NCBI GenBank assembly: GCA_013393545.1
Contig: JABXHG010000014.1
Span: 1 to 18,320, forward strand
DNA length: 18,320 nt
Source: Alteromonadaceae bacterium
Lineage (GTDB): Bacteria; Pseudomonadota; Gammaproteobacteria; Pseudomonadales; Oleiphilaceae
Reading direction: 5' to 3'
The notes under the pieces are model-generated. The model saw nothing but the letters and a program-made list of their open reading frames with translations. It did no database searches and was not told the origin of the DNA. Position numbers and translations under genes: made by a program. Of the stretch, positions 1 to 7,591 are shown in pieces. Position 1 is the first letter of the stretch; every line of letters begins with the position of its first letter.

Positions 1-10
1 GCCCCCGGGG

Positions 11-50
11 CGTCAACCGTTAATTTTCACTTTTTTTAATTCTTTTGGTC
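11..50 (-). promoter_or_regulatory. Possible strong stable-RNA promoter (-35 plus UP-like element), cut by window edge
   Basis: Read on the minus strand, downstream of the gltX stop, an A-rich run (plus positions 20-47) is followed directly by TTGACG (plus 11-16), a near-consensus -35. A-rich DNA just upstream of a good -35 is the usual look of rRNA and tRNA promoters. The -10 would lie outside the window. In Pseudomonas, gltX is followed by tRNA genes, which fits, but no tRNA is visible here. The rest of 1-89 shows only self-complementary CCCGGGG-type blocks and no gene. Confidence 0.4.
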
Positions 51-89
51 ACCCCGGGAAAACCGCTTACTCATTGATCAAATTGATGT

Positions 90-1571
90 TTAAACACCCA
101 GCGCGGCGTATTCCTTCTCTACCCGCTTGGTTTCTTTCTTGGAGAAAGCACCCAGAACCTGCAGCGCATAACGCAGGCGCGAGCGGGTCATGTCCGGACC
201 AAGCAGTGCCATGGAGTCCATCACCGACCAGGAGTTGGGCGTGCCGGCAATGGCCACAAAGATCGAGAACATGAAATCCCCCATCTTCAGGTCCATGGCC
301 TTGGCCAGCGCCTTGATGTCGGCAAAGATGGTGTCCTTGCTCCAGTGGCGCTGGGCTTCCAGCTTCCACAGAGTGAACTGCAGTACTCGCTTGATCTGCG
401 CTTCTTCCAGCTTCTTGTGCTCAAAGTCTTCGGGCTTAAGCTCCAGCATGCCGCTGAACATGAATTCCGCCATGGGCGCAACGTCAGAGAACACTTCCGC
501 CCTGCCCTTGATATGCGGCACCAGAGCTTTCAGAGCATCCTCATTGAACCACCACTGTCTCATGCGTTCCATGAACTGCTCGTCGTTCAATTCTTCGCGA
601 ATCCAGTGGCCGTTCAGCCAGCGCAGCTTCTCCACATCGAACACCGGCCCGCCGAGGGACACACGCTGGATGTCAAAGTTCTCGATCATCTCATCCAGGG
701 TAAACTTCTCCCGCTCATCCGGCATGGACCAGCCCATGCGACCCAGATAGTTGGTGACCGCTTCGGGCATGAAGCCCATGCGTTCGTAGAAGTTGATGCT
801 GGTGGGGTTCTTACGCTTGGACAGCTTGCTCTTGTCCGGATTACGCAGCAGCGGCAGGTGACACAACTCCGGCATGTCCCAGCCGAAGTCTTCGTACAAC
901 AGCTTGTGCTTAGGCGCCGCGTTAATCCACTCCTCACCGCGCAGCACGTGGGTAATATCCATCAGGTGGTCGTCTACCACGTTGGCCAGGTGGTAAGTGG
1001 GCATGCCATCGGATTTCAGCAGGATCTGGCAATCCACCTGCGACCAGTCAATCTCGATCACGCCACGCAGCATGTCCTGGATTTCGCACACGCCTTCATC
1101 CGGCACTTTCATACGGATCACGTAAGACTCACCGGCTTCCAGACGACGCTTAACCTCGTCTGCCGGCAACTCCAGATCACCCTTGATACCCGGGTTCTGG
1201 CCGGCGGCCTTGCGCTCTTCGCGAATCGCATCCAGCTCTTCGGGGGTGCGGAAGCAGTAGAACGCATGCCCTGCGGTCACCAGGTCCTCGGCGTACTGGG
1301 CATACATGTGCTTGCGCTCGGACTGACGATACGGACCATGGGGACCGCCCACATCGGGGCCTTCGTCCCAGTTCAGGCCCAGCCAGCGCATGGCCTGAAG
1401 GATATCGCGCTCGGATTCCGCCGTGCTGCGGGCCTGGTCAGTGTCTTCAATGCGCAAAATAAACTGGCCGCCGTGCTGGCGGGCAAAGCACAGATTAAAC
1501 AGGGCCACGTAGGCGGTACCAACGTGTGGGTCGCCCGTGGGCGACGGGGCAATTCGGGTGCGTACTGTCAT
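90..1571 (-). CDS. gltX: Glutamyl-tRNA synthetase
   Basis: Class I aminoacyl-tRNA synthetase that charges tRNA-Glu with glutamate in the cytoplasm. The 493-residue length matches bacterial GluRS. The N-terminus carries the family start [15 protein letters not shown] with the HIGH-type signature HVGT at residues 16-19; the KMSKS-type loop KLSKR is at 249-253, and GEEW around 212-215 is also typical. The four-ligand zinc site of the E. coli enzyme is not evident: only one Cys (C106) lies in that segment, as in many Pseudomonas-like GluRS. The ATG at 1571 has AGGA seven bases upstream. The gene diverges from znuA across about 140 bases. It stands alone here; stable RNA genes may follow it beyond the left edge. 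Confidence 0.97.
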   Translation of the reverse strand: MTVRTRIAPSPTGDPHVGTAYVALFNLCFARQHGGQFILRIEDTDQARSTAESERDILQAMRWLGLNWDEGPDVGGPHGPYRQSERKHMYAQYAEDLVTAGHAFYCFRTPEELDAIREERKAAGQNPGIKGDLELPADEVKRRLEAGESYVIRMKVPDEGVCEIQDMLRGVIEIDWSQVDCQILLKSDGMPTYHLANVVDDHLMDITHVLRGEEWINAAPKHKLLYEDFGWDMPELCHLPLLRNPDKSKLSKRKNPTSINFYERMGFMPEAVTNYLGRMGWSMPDEREKFTLDEMIENFDIQRVSLGGPVFDVEKLRWLNGHWIREELNDEQFMERMRQWWFNEDALKALVPHIKGRAEVFSDVAPMAEFMFSGMLELKPEDFEHKKLEEAQIKRVLQFTLWKLEAQRHWSKDTIFADIKALAKAMDLKMGDFMFSIFVAIAGTPNSWSVMDSMALLGPDMTRSRLRYALQVLGAFSKKETKRVEKEYAALGV

Positions 1572-1605
1572 GAAACCATCCTGAAAATAAGTGGCCGATT
1601 GATAA

Positions 1606-1641
1606 ACGCGCCATTATAGCGACCATAGCCTGATTTCGCAT
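1606..1641 (-). promoter_or_regulatory. gltX promoter (perfect -10, weak -35)
   Basis: On the minus strand a perfect TATAAT lies at plus 1613-1618, about 42 bases before the gltX ATG. The hexamer 17 bases further upstream (ATGCGA) is a poor -35. The spacing to the start codon leaves a short leader of roughly 35 bases. The call rests on the -10 alone. Confidence 0.5.
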
Positions 1642-1668
1642 GATTGTGTTTGGCGACCACCCGCTCTT

Positions 1669-1688
1669 AATGTAACATTATAACATTT
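1669..1688 (+). promoter_or_regulatory. Zur-like operator upstream of znuA
   Basis: AATGTAACATTATAACATTT closely resembles the gammaproteobacterial Zur operator (AATGTTATAATATAACATT type), with about four mismatches over 19 positions and the right half nearly perfect. It lies 25 bases before the znuA ATG. It also overlaps a possible -10 (TAACAT at 1673-1678) placed 17 bases after TTGGCG (1650-1655), so a bound repressor would block the promoter. Zur represses zinc uptake genes when zinc is plentiful, which matches the gene downstream. Confidence 0.65.
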
Positions 1689-1712
1689 AGAGAAAACAAC
1701 GGGATTTCCACC

Positions 1713-2666
1713 ATGAACATCAAAGTCACCGCATTCGCCCTTGGCCTGGGCTCACTGGTTGCCGCCGCGCCGGTCTCCGCCGCTAACATTGTTACGTCCA
1801 TCAAGCCGCTGGAACTGCTTGTCAAAGCCGTGGCCGGCGATGAGACCAACGTCACCACCCTGGTGCCGCCAGGATCCAGCCCCCACAACTACAGCATGAA
1901 ACCCTCCCAGCGCCGGGCTCTGGAAAACGCCGATGCCATTTTCTGGGTGGGGCCAGACATGGAAACCTTCCTGGAACGCCTGCTGGGCAGCGAGGAATTT
2001 GAAGGTCGCGTGCTTGCCTTTACCGAAGCCGGCGAGCACAACGAAGAGGAGGAAAACGAAGATCATAACGACCATGGGCATGATGACCACGGCCACAACG
2101 AACATAACCACAGCGAACATGCTCACGACCATGGCAACGGCGAAGACCCGCATATCTGGGTAGACCCGTCGCTGGCGCTGGAAATGGCCCACGACATTCA
2201 CTCCAAACTCAGCACTCTGGGCGAGTTTGATCAGCAAACGCTGGACAGCAACCTGGCCAGCTTTGAGCAAAAACTGGATGAACGTGAACACGCCATTGAA
2301 GAGCAACTGGCGCCGCTGGCAGACATCAGTCTGTTTTCCTACCACAGCGCCTTCGAGCGTTTCGCCGAGCATTACAACCTGAACCTGGAAGGGGTTCTGA
2401 CACTGAACCCGGAACTGTCACCCGGTGCGCGGCACATTGCCGATGTTCAGAAGCAGCTGGAGCAGGCCAACCAGCCCTGCCTGCTCACCGAACCACAATT
2501 CAACCGCCAATGGTGGCGCTCCATTACTGAAGGTCTGAACGTGACCTTCAGCACCTGGGACCCACTGGCCATGGACATCGAAAGCAACCGAGACGGTTAC
2601 CTGGCGTTCCAGCAAAGCATTGCCGATGCGGTTCTTAAATGCTCACCACAAAATGCTGAGCAGTAA
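1713..2666 (+). CDS. znuA: Periplasmic zinc-binding protein of the high-affinity zinc ABC transporter
   Basis: Solute-binding protein that captures Zn2+ in the periplasm and hands it to the ZnuBC permease. The 317-residue protein has a signal peptide (about 1-23, ending VSA). Expected zinc ligands are H58 (in GSSPHNY), H147 (DPHIWVDP) and H211 (YHSAF), with D282 (WDPLA) as the usual fourth acidic residue. Between about 109 and 140 is the charged His-rich loop typical of ZnuA, with 11 histidines among Asp, Glu and Asn; this loop separates zinc-specific members from manganese binders. The ribosome-binding site is weak. znuB, znuC and zur are not adjacent, unlike the usual divergent znuA/zur-znuCB layout, so the rest must lie elsewhere. 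A Zur-like operator precedes the gene, and its last 24 bases overlap the converging transporter gene. Confidence 0.94.
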   Translation: MNIKVTAFALGLGSLVAAAPVSAANIVTSIKPLELLVKAVAGDETNVTTLVPPGSSPHNYSMKPSQRRALENADAIFWVGPDMETFLERLLGSEEFEGRVLAFTEAGEHNEEEENEDHNDHGHDDHGHNEHNHSEHAHDHGNGEDPHIWVDPSLALEMAHDIHSKLSTLGEFDQQTLDSNLASFEQKLDEREHAIEEQLAPLADISLFSYHSAFERFAEHYNLNLEGVLTLNPELSPGARHIADVQKQLEQANQPCLLTEPQFNRQWWRSITEGLNVTFSTWDPLAMDIESNRDGYLAFQQSIADAVLKCSPQNAEQ

Positions 2667-3575
2667 CGGAATCGACACCATCGCCAGCAGGGTTTGGCCG
2701 CTGATGATGCCCGCCATCAGCGGCGCATCGCCACCCAGCTGGCGGGCCAGAATGTAGGCCGAGGTGGCGGTGGGCAGCGTTGCCAGCAACACCGCCACCT
2801 GCACCAGTGTCCCTTCCAGACCCAGCAACAGGGCCAGACCGGCAGTGATTACCGGAAAAGCCAACAACTTCAGGACCGAGGCCACCACAAACGGTGTGGC
2901 ACTGCCCCGCAACGCGCTTAGTTGCAGGCCCGCGCCGACGGTCATCAGCCCCATGGGCAACGCCAGATTGCTCAACGGCTCCAGCACACCGGCAAGCAAC
3001 GGATGGAAGCCGATTTCAAAATAGCCCCAAAGCACCCCCAACACCGAGCCAACAATCAGCGGGTTGGTCACAATGGCCTTCAGCATTTTCCCGGGCTGAA
3101 TCCGGCTGTCATCCGCCACCAACGCAAACATCACGATGCACAACAGATTGAGCAGCGGCACCATAATGGCCACGGCAATGGCCGTCAGCTGCAGGCCTTC
3201 GTCGCCCAAAAGCATACCGCCAGCCGCCAGCCCCACATACGAATTGAAACGAATGGCGCCCTGATAAACGGAGGAAAACACCGGCCCGCGCCAGCGCCAG
3301 AACCACTGCGCGGCCGCCAATACCAGCGTCATCACCACCAGCATGGAGCCAATCAGCAGCGCGGTGTCGCCATAGGCCGAGGCCGGCAGGCGCGCCTGCC
3401 CCAACTTGAACACCAGCATGGCGGGAAACAGCACGTAATAGGTGAAACGCTCAGCCTGGGGCCAGAAATCGCCGCCCGGAAAATCCAGACGGCGCAACAC
3501 GTGCCCCAGGCTGATCAGAATAAACACCGGAAGAAGGGCTTGGGCCATCATTGGCATAGCAGACTGGAACTCCAT
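2643..3575 (-). CDS. AEC (auxin efflux carrier) family membrane transporter
   Basis: Multi-pass inner-membrane protein of the AEC/Mem_trans family (about 310 residues), which exports or imports small organic acids in bacteria; the substrate cannot be told from sequence. Roughly ten hydrophobic segments are visible, arranged as two repeats: an N-terminal set starting ALLPVFILISLGHVL and a C-terminal set with TNPLIVGSVLGVL and LPMGLMTVGAGLQL, which are typical AEC motifs. The frame is also open to a TTG at 3578, but the adjacent ATG at 3575 is preferred; another Met (3557) is possible, with GGAG 12 bases upstream. It starts 42 bases after the stop of the flavoreductase gene on the same strand, so it may be the last gene of that operon. 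Its end overlaps znuA by 24 bases, tail to tail. Confidence 0.85.
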   Translation of the reverse strand: MEFQSAMPMMAQALLPVFILISLGHVLRRLDFPGGDFWPQAERFTYYVLFPAMLVFKLGQARLPASAYGDTALLIGSMLVVMTLVLAAAQWFWRWRGPVFSSVYQGAIRFNSYVGLAAGGMLLGDEGLQLTAIAVAIMVPLLNLLCIVMFALVADDSRIQPGKMLKAIVTNPLIVGSVLGVLWGYFEIGFHPLLAGVLEPLSNLALPMGLMTVGAGLQLSALRGSATPFVVASVLKLLAFPVITAGLALLLGLEGTLVQVAVLLATLPTATSAYILARQLGGDAPLMAGIISGQTLLAMVSIPLLLSILW

Positions 3576-3617
3576 CAAAATGCGGTCGTCAGAGTCCTGC
3601 TAACATACCACAAGCGC

Positions 3618-5837
3618 TCAATAGACATCCTCCAGATACCGGCCCTCTTGTTTGAGCTTTTCAACATCGGTTTTCAACGGCTCAAGGATACTATTAATCA
3701 CCTCCCGCACCTCAGCCGCCATATTACTGCCACCACAAACCAGTATTTGAGCGCCCATTTCAATCATCTGCCGCATATTTGGCGCATCTTCACTGATTTT
3801 ATCCTGAACGTAAGCGCTTTCCCGCGTTCTGGAAAACGCCGTACGCAACCCGGTAAGCCGCTGATCCCGGAGATAGCTGCCAAGCTCCGGCCTATAAAGA
3901 AAGTCCGACTCCGGGTTCCGACCGCCCCAATACAAATACATGGGATGACGCGCATCGTTTTTCCGGATGAAGCCCGCGAGCGGACCAATGCCCGCCCCCG
4001 CCCCGATCAGGATAACCGGCTGGCTGCCAGGCGCTGGCCGGAACTCCGGATTGGGCTGGATAAACCCCTGAATTCGTTCACCGGGCTGAAGGCTATGGAG
4101 AAACCCGGAACACAGCCCACCCGGCAATCGGCGCACACAAACCTCCAGAAGACCATCCGCGCTGGAAGATGCCAGAGAATAGTACCTCGGCTTATCATCT
4201 TCCGGCGGACAAATTCCGATCAAATCACCCGCTTCAAATTCTGGCAACTGACCATGATTTTTCCTGAACCTCCCGACAAGACTCTTCTTGCCGACACCGG
4301 GCCGGAAGCGAAAAATGCTGGTCGGTGCCTTAACTTTCAGGCCAAAATCGGCCCTGTCTACCAGCTCCAGTTCAAAGAGAGGCGGTGGCGCCGGATTATG
4401 TGCAAGCCGGAGGTTCAAACCGGTCACTTCGGCAACACGGCTTCCCCACTGGCTGAACTGGTCAGGGGATTTTCGATCAACACACGCAATGCTCTGCAAT
4501 CTCTCAAGCCCATGAGACGACAGGGCCACATCAACGTCTTTAGCAAACTGGCAAAACCGGGGGAACTGACGATCACCAAACCCGAGCACCGCAAATTTCA
4601 GCCCGCCTGTGTTCCTGAAATACCTGAGCTTTTCCACGAATCTGTTGGCGGAGGCCGGCGCAGCACCGTCACCGTAAGTCGACGCCAACACGAACAGCAG
4701 CGAAGCCTTCGGGTACTCTTCAGCCAACTCATTCATGTCGGCAGAGTGAACACAGCGCCCCGCCCGGGAAAGCTGTACATGCAAATCCTTGGCAAAACCC
4801 CGAGTCGCGTTGTTTTCTGAGCCAATCAGAATCACCGCATCGGCATCCGTTGCACTGGCATTACCCCGGACGCCACTTGAAGCTTTGCGAGACCACCAGA
4901 CGCGAATACCGGTCACCGACAGCACAGGTACCGTTAATGCAGCCAGCCCCAGCAACAGACCGAGCCACCATAAACCTTCCCCGGTATGAAGGCGCATTAT
5001 CCAGTCAACTAAATGATTACCGGTGGATACACTCTTGTACTCAACAAACTGACCCGTAGATTGATCAATAAACCCTGCGCCCTGGCGGGTACTTAAAGAA
5101 AACACATCGCGAGGGTCGCCCGGGAACGGAAACACTAGCTCCCGCAAATTGTTGAAGTCTGTGTTCTTCAGTGCCTCAAGCGAGCCGACAGGCGCTGACT
5201 CGCCACCGGACACTTCCATAGGGAAAGACGGCTCGCTATTACCGGGGTCCGGCAGCAAGCCAAACCGCATCGCAGACATATAACTGCCCGTCAGAGCAGA
5301 CAACAGCAAACCGATCACCGCAAACCTCGCCAATTCCGAATGAACCCGGCCATCACCGCTGCCCTTGAAACCACGAAGCAAAGGCAGCCATCCGCCAGCG
5401 CGGCGGGCCAGCATGACAGCACCCGAAATACACATCAGCACCATCATCGCCGCCAGCACGCCCGCCAGCACACGCCCTGCATCGTCTAACAGAAACGAGC
5501 GATGAAGATCTTGCACCCAGCGGAAAAACACGGACGGCTCATACGGCCCCATGCTCTCGCCCGTTTCCGGATTCACCAGGTCCGCGCCCGGACTACCATC
5601 ACGGATGTAGTAAACAATCACCGCACCGGAAGGCGTACGTTTGATCTCTTCAACGCCCGGATACTGCGTGACCACGTTCTGTGCAAGCTGGGCAACACTG
5701 ATCTCGCCATCAGCCGGAATCATGGCGTTCGAACGCTGCAGTACCGGCGAGAGCGACAGAATTACACCCGTTACGGCCAGTACGATAAGAAGCGGGGCTG
5801 CCAGCAACCCCGGATACAAATGAAGCTTCCGCCACAT
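3618..5837 (-). CDS. PepSY-TM / flavodoxin / NADPH-FAD reductase fusion (transmembrane flavoreductase)
   Basis: Inner-membrane electron-transfer protein of 739 residues. Residues 1-315 form a PepSY-associated TM domain with helices near 8-32, 124-146, 170-192 and 288-312, with histidines beside the helices (H6, H112, H166, H284) as candidate heme ligands. Residues 334-470 are flavodoxin-like (IGSENNATRG loop, ASTYGDG). Residues 490-739 are a sulfite-reductase/P450-reductase-type module: RYYSLASSS (551-559) for FAD, LCSGFLH (575-581), GAGAGIGPL (612-620) for NADPH pyrophosphate, CGG (701-703), and the terminal GRYLEDVY typical of the family. Electrons would flow NADPH to FAD to FMN to TM heme to the periplasm. 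The start is ATG 5837, with AAAGGA seven bases upstream; a GTG at 5855 is in frame but less likely. The gene follows the DUF2271-type gene by 22 bases. Confidence 0.9.
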   Translation of the reverse strand: MWRKLHLYPGLLAAPLLIVLAVTGVILSLSPVLQRSNAMIPADGEISVAQLAQNVVTQYPGVEEIKRTPSGAVIVYYIRDGSPGADLVNPETGESMGPYEPSVFFRWVQDLHRSFLLDDAGRVLAGVLAAMMVLMCISGAVMLARRAGGWLPLLRGFKGSGDGRVHSELARFAVIGLLLSALTGSYMSAMRFGLLPDPGNSEPSFPMEVSGGESAPVGSLEALKNTDFNNLRELVFPFPGDPRDVFSLSTRQGAGFIDQSTGQFVEYKSVSTGNHLVDWIMRLHTGEGLWWLGLLLGLAALTVPVLSVTGIRVWWSRKASSGVRGNASATDADAVILIGSENNATRGFAKDLHVQLSRAGRCVHSADMNELAEEYPKASLLFVLASTYGDGAAPASANRFVEKLRYFRNTGGLKFAVLGFGDRQFPRFCQFAKDVDVALSSHGLERLQSIACVDRKSPDQFSQWGSRVAEVTGLNLRLAHNPAPPPLFELELVDRADFGLKVKAPTSIFRFRPGVGKKSLVGRFRKNHGQLPEFEAGDLIGICPPEDDKPRYYSLASSSADGLLEVCVRRLPGGLCSGFLHSLQPGERIQGFIQPNPEFRPAPGSQPVILIGAGAGIGPLAGFIRKNDARHPMYLYWGGRNPESDFLYRPELGSYLRDQRLTGLRTAFSRTRESAYVQDKISEDAPNMRQMIEMGAQILVCGGSNMAAEVREVINSILEPLKTDVEKLKQEGRYLEDVY

Positions 5838-5859
5838 AAAGAGTTCCTTTAACACGGAT

Positions 5860-6330
5860 TCAGAAGTGGTAGCTGAACGATTTCACGTAACCCCGGCCAC
5901 TAACCGGCTTTCCTGCGCCTTCGGTGGTCAACGGAGCAACAACATCCGAACGGTTGTCCCGCATATCCTCCACCGAAGTATCCACGTGAATCTGATAGCC
6001 GTTGTCAATCAGTGAATCATCAAGATTCATGGTCATTTTCAATGTGCGGCCACTGGTGATACTGGCGCCCGTCAGGCCGTCATACTCGGCACGGTTCATG
6101 CCGCTGCCTCTGGCCCAGCCGCGTAGATGCTTGTAATACTTACTTTTTTCACCGGCAATCCAGAGAGTGCCCTGATAAACCCCGTTGGAATCCGTCAGAT
6201 ACATGGCCATATACGCCCCATCACCACGGTAGTCGGTCAGCTGCGTGGAAAAGGTAACTTCCCTGGCACTGGCCGCCGCTGAAAAAACCAAGGCCATCGC
6301 AAGGCCTAAAACAACAAGATACTTTTTCAT
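5860..6330 (-). CDS. Secreted DUF2271-type protein with possible covalent-flavin motif
   Basis: Exported protein of 156 residues with a signal peptide ending near SAAASA (residue 22) and a soluble beta-rich body. The body resembles DUF2271 proteins, which often sit beside PepSY-TM reductases: TLWIAGEKSKYYKHLRGW at 55-72, then EYDGLTGASITSGRT at 82-96. The segment D84-G-L-T-G-A-S90 fits the Dxx(S/T)GA(T/S) pattern that ApbE enzymes use to attach FMN, which would put the flavin on S90. Whether it is modified is inference; no apbE is in the window. The ATG at 6330 has GAGGA seven bases upstream; a TTG 18 bases earlier is in frame but has no such site. Its stop lies 22 bases before the flavoreductase start, so the two are almost certainly cotranscribed and probably redox partners. 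Confidence 0.8.
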   Translation of the reverse strand: MKKYLVVLGLAMALVFSAAASAREVTFSTQLTDYRGDGAYMAMYLTDSNGVYQGTLWIAGEKSKYYKHLRGWARGSGMNRAEYDGLTGASITSGRTLKMTMNLDDSLIDNGYQIHVDTSVEDMRDNRSDVVAPLTTEGAGKPVSGRGYVKSFSYHF

Positions 6331-6371
6331 GACACGATCCTCGTTCAATCCAATAACTGCCTTCTGCGGCC

Positions 6372-6761
6372 TTACTCAACGGTTACAGAAGGGCGACCTT
6401 TGACAATGCCGTTGCTCGGCATGGGTTTCTGGCGATCGTCATTAGCCCGGTAATCACGACGCTCGTCGTCGTCATCTCTCTCGTGGTCATCGTCATCCTC
6501 TCGCTCCAGCTCCATGAGCTCGAACGTTGAAGGTGCGAAACTGGCTTCCACCCGGCTGCCGAACTGATTCCTTCCTTCAACTTCATAACAGCCATCGTCG
6601 ACCTTGATCCGATAGACCTTCCAGCCATCGGCTTCCAATTGCTGCCTCAGATTTTCACGCGGCTGCCAGCCAGACACCGGATCATCGCAGTCGTCATCGG
6701 CAAGTGCGGCTCCGCTCAGAAGCAACATCGACAAACCCAATGCAATAGATGTGGTTTTCAT
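6372..6761 (-). CDS. Secreted small PepSY-domain protein with acidic tail
   Basis: Exported protein of 129 residues with a clear signal peptide (1-21, ending ALA). Residues 30-82 look like a PepSY_2-type domain: LRQQLEADGWKVYRIKVDDG followed by CYEVEGRNQFGSRVEASF, the helix-plus-sheet pattern of PepSY modules. Two cysteines (C25, C58) could form a disulfide. Residues 86-110 are almost entirely Asp, Glu, Arg and His, a low-complexity stretch that could bind metal ions or be disordered. The ATG at 6761 has AGAGGAG seven bases upstream. It is the first gene of the minus-strand redox operon, 41 bases before the DUF2271-type gene, and divergent from the regulator gene. Its role is unknown; a periplasmic partner or modulator of the reductase is the simplest guess. 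Confidence 0.8.
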   Translation of the reverse strand: MKTTSIALGLSMLLLSGAALADDDCDDPVSGWQPRENLRQQLEADGWKVYRIKVDDGCYEVEGRNQFGSRVEASFAPSTFELMELEREDDDDHERDDDDERRDYRANDDRQKPMPSNGIVKGRPSVTVE

Positions 6762-6805
6762 AATTACTCTCCTCTATGTTGACACCGTCAGTGTATTGGG
6801 CCTTC

Positions 6806-6878
6806 CTGACAGCAACCTGAAGAACGGCTGTCTTTTCGTGCTACCGCACCAAACGGCGTTTCTTAAGGCTGCTGTCAG
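6806..6878. promoter_or_regulatory. Divergent control region with repeated GACAGC/GCTGTC half-sites
   Basis: Between the redox operon and the regulator gene (6762-6925) the motif CTGACAGC (6806-6813) recurs in inverted form as GCTGTC (6827-6832) and as GCTGTCAG (6871-6878), the exact reverse complement of the first copy. An OmpR-family regulator usually binds repeated half-sites in just such a divergent region, so these are candidate sites for the adjacent regulator. The first pair could also form a six-base stem with a 13-base loop before TTTT. TTGACA at 6779-6784 lacks a clear matching -10. Confidence 0.35.
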
Positions 6879-6925
6879 CAAACGCCTGTAGCCTTGCGTT
6901 CAAATCATCAATAGAAGGAACCGGC

Positions 6926-7591
6926 ATGCGAGTGTTATTGGTGGAAGACGCCGACCGGCTGGGCGCAGCCGTGCGGGAACAAATCAGGGAGGACGGCCAT
7001 GCCACGGATTGGGTTCAGACCCTTGGCTATGCCGAAGCCAGCCTGCAAACCACCACCTACGGCCTGATTCTTCTGGACCTGATGCTGCCTGATGGCTACG
7101 GCATCGACTTCCTGAAAAAACTGCGTAAGAGCGGCAACAGCACGCCTGTTATCATCCTCACCGCACGGGATCAGATATCGGACCGTATCGAAGGGCTGAA
7201 CGCAGGCGCCGATGACTACCTGGTGAAACCGTTCGACCTGTCTGAACTCTCAGCGCGTGTAGCAGCCGTCGCCAGACGTTATCGGGGCAATCCCAACCCC
7301 ACGGTTTGCCTGGGCAATCTGGACATCAATCTCCAGGACCATACCGTGATGCGTGACAGCGAAAAGGTGGGGCTGACGGCCCGCGAATGGGCGCTGCTTG
7401 AAGCGCTTCTTCAGCGCCCGGGAATGTTGCTGTCCAGAGCACAGCTTGAAGAACGGCTCTACGAATTCGACGCCGAGATTGAAAGCAACGCCATTGAAGT
7501 GCACATCAGCCGATTACGTAAGAAACTGGGGCGGGACCTGATTGTGACCGTTCGTGGCATGGGGTATCGCCTGAAAACCGATGAAAACTGA
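6926..7591 (+). CDS. OmpR/PhoB-family response regulator
   Basis: DNA-binding response regulator of 221 residues. The receiver domain (1-115) has the acidic pair E7/D8, the phosphoacceptor D51 in LILLDLMLPDGYG, T79 (IILTARD) and K100 (DDYLVKPFD). The C-terminal domain (about 125-218) is a winged helix ending ISRLRKKLGRDLIVTVRGMGYRL, the classic OmpR/QseB/PmrA type. The ATG at 6926 has AAGGA seven bases upstream. It overlaps the kinase gene by 11 bases, so the two are translated together, and it diverges from the redox operon, which is the most likely target. The phosphorelay family is certain; the signal and regulon are not. Confidence 0.95.
   Translation: MRVLLVEDADRLGAAVREQIREDGHATDWVQTLGYAEASLQTTTYGLILLDLMLPDGYGIDFLKKLRKSGNSTPVIILTARDQISDRIEGLNAGADDYLVKPFDLSELSARVAAVARRYRGNPNPTVCLGNLDINLQDHTVMRDSEKVGLTAREWALLEALLQRPGMLLSRAQLEERLYEFDAEIESNAIEVHISRLRKKLGRDLIVTVRGMGYRLKTDEN

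Noticed and set aside
345..1619. A 424-codon open frame on the plus strand, antisense to gltX
   Set aside because: It mirrors the codon bias of gltX, is extremely His/Gln/Val-rich and has no start signal; gltX has all its motifs.
2922..4820. A 632-codon open frame on the plus strand, antisense to the AEC and flavoreductase genes
   Set aside because: It lies opposite two well-supported genes, has no domain-like composition and is rich in Gln, His, Arg and Pro, as expected for antisense frames in GC-rich coding DNA.
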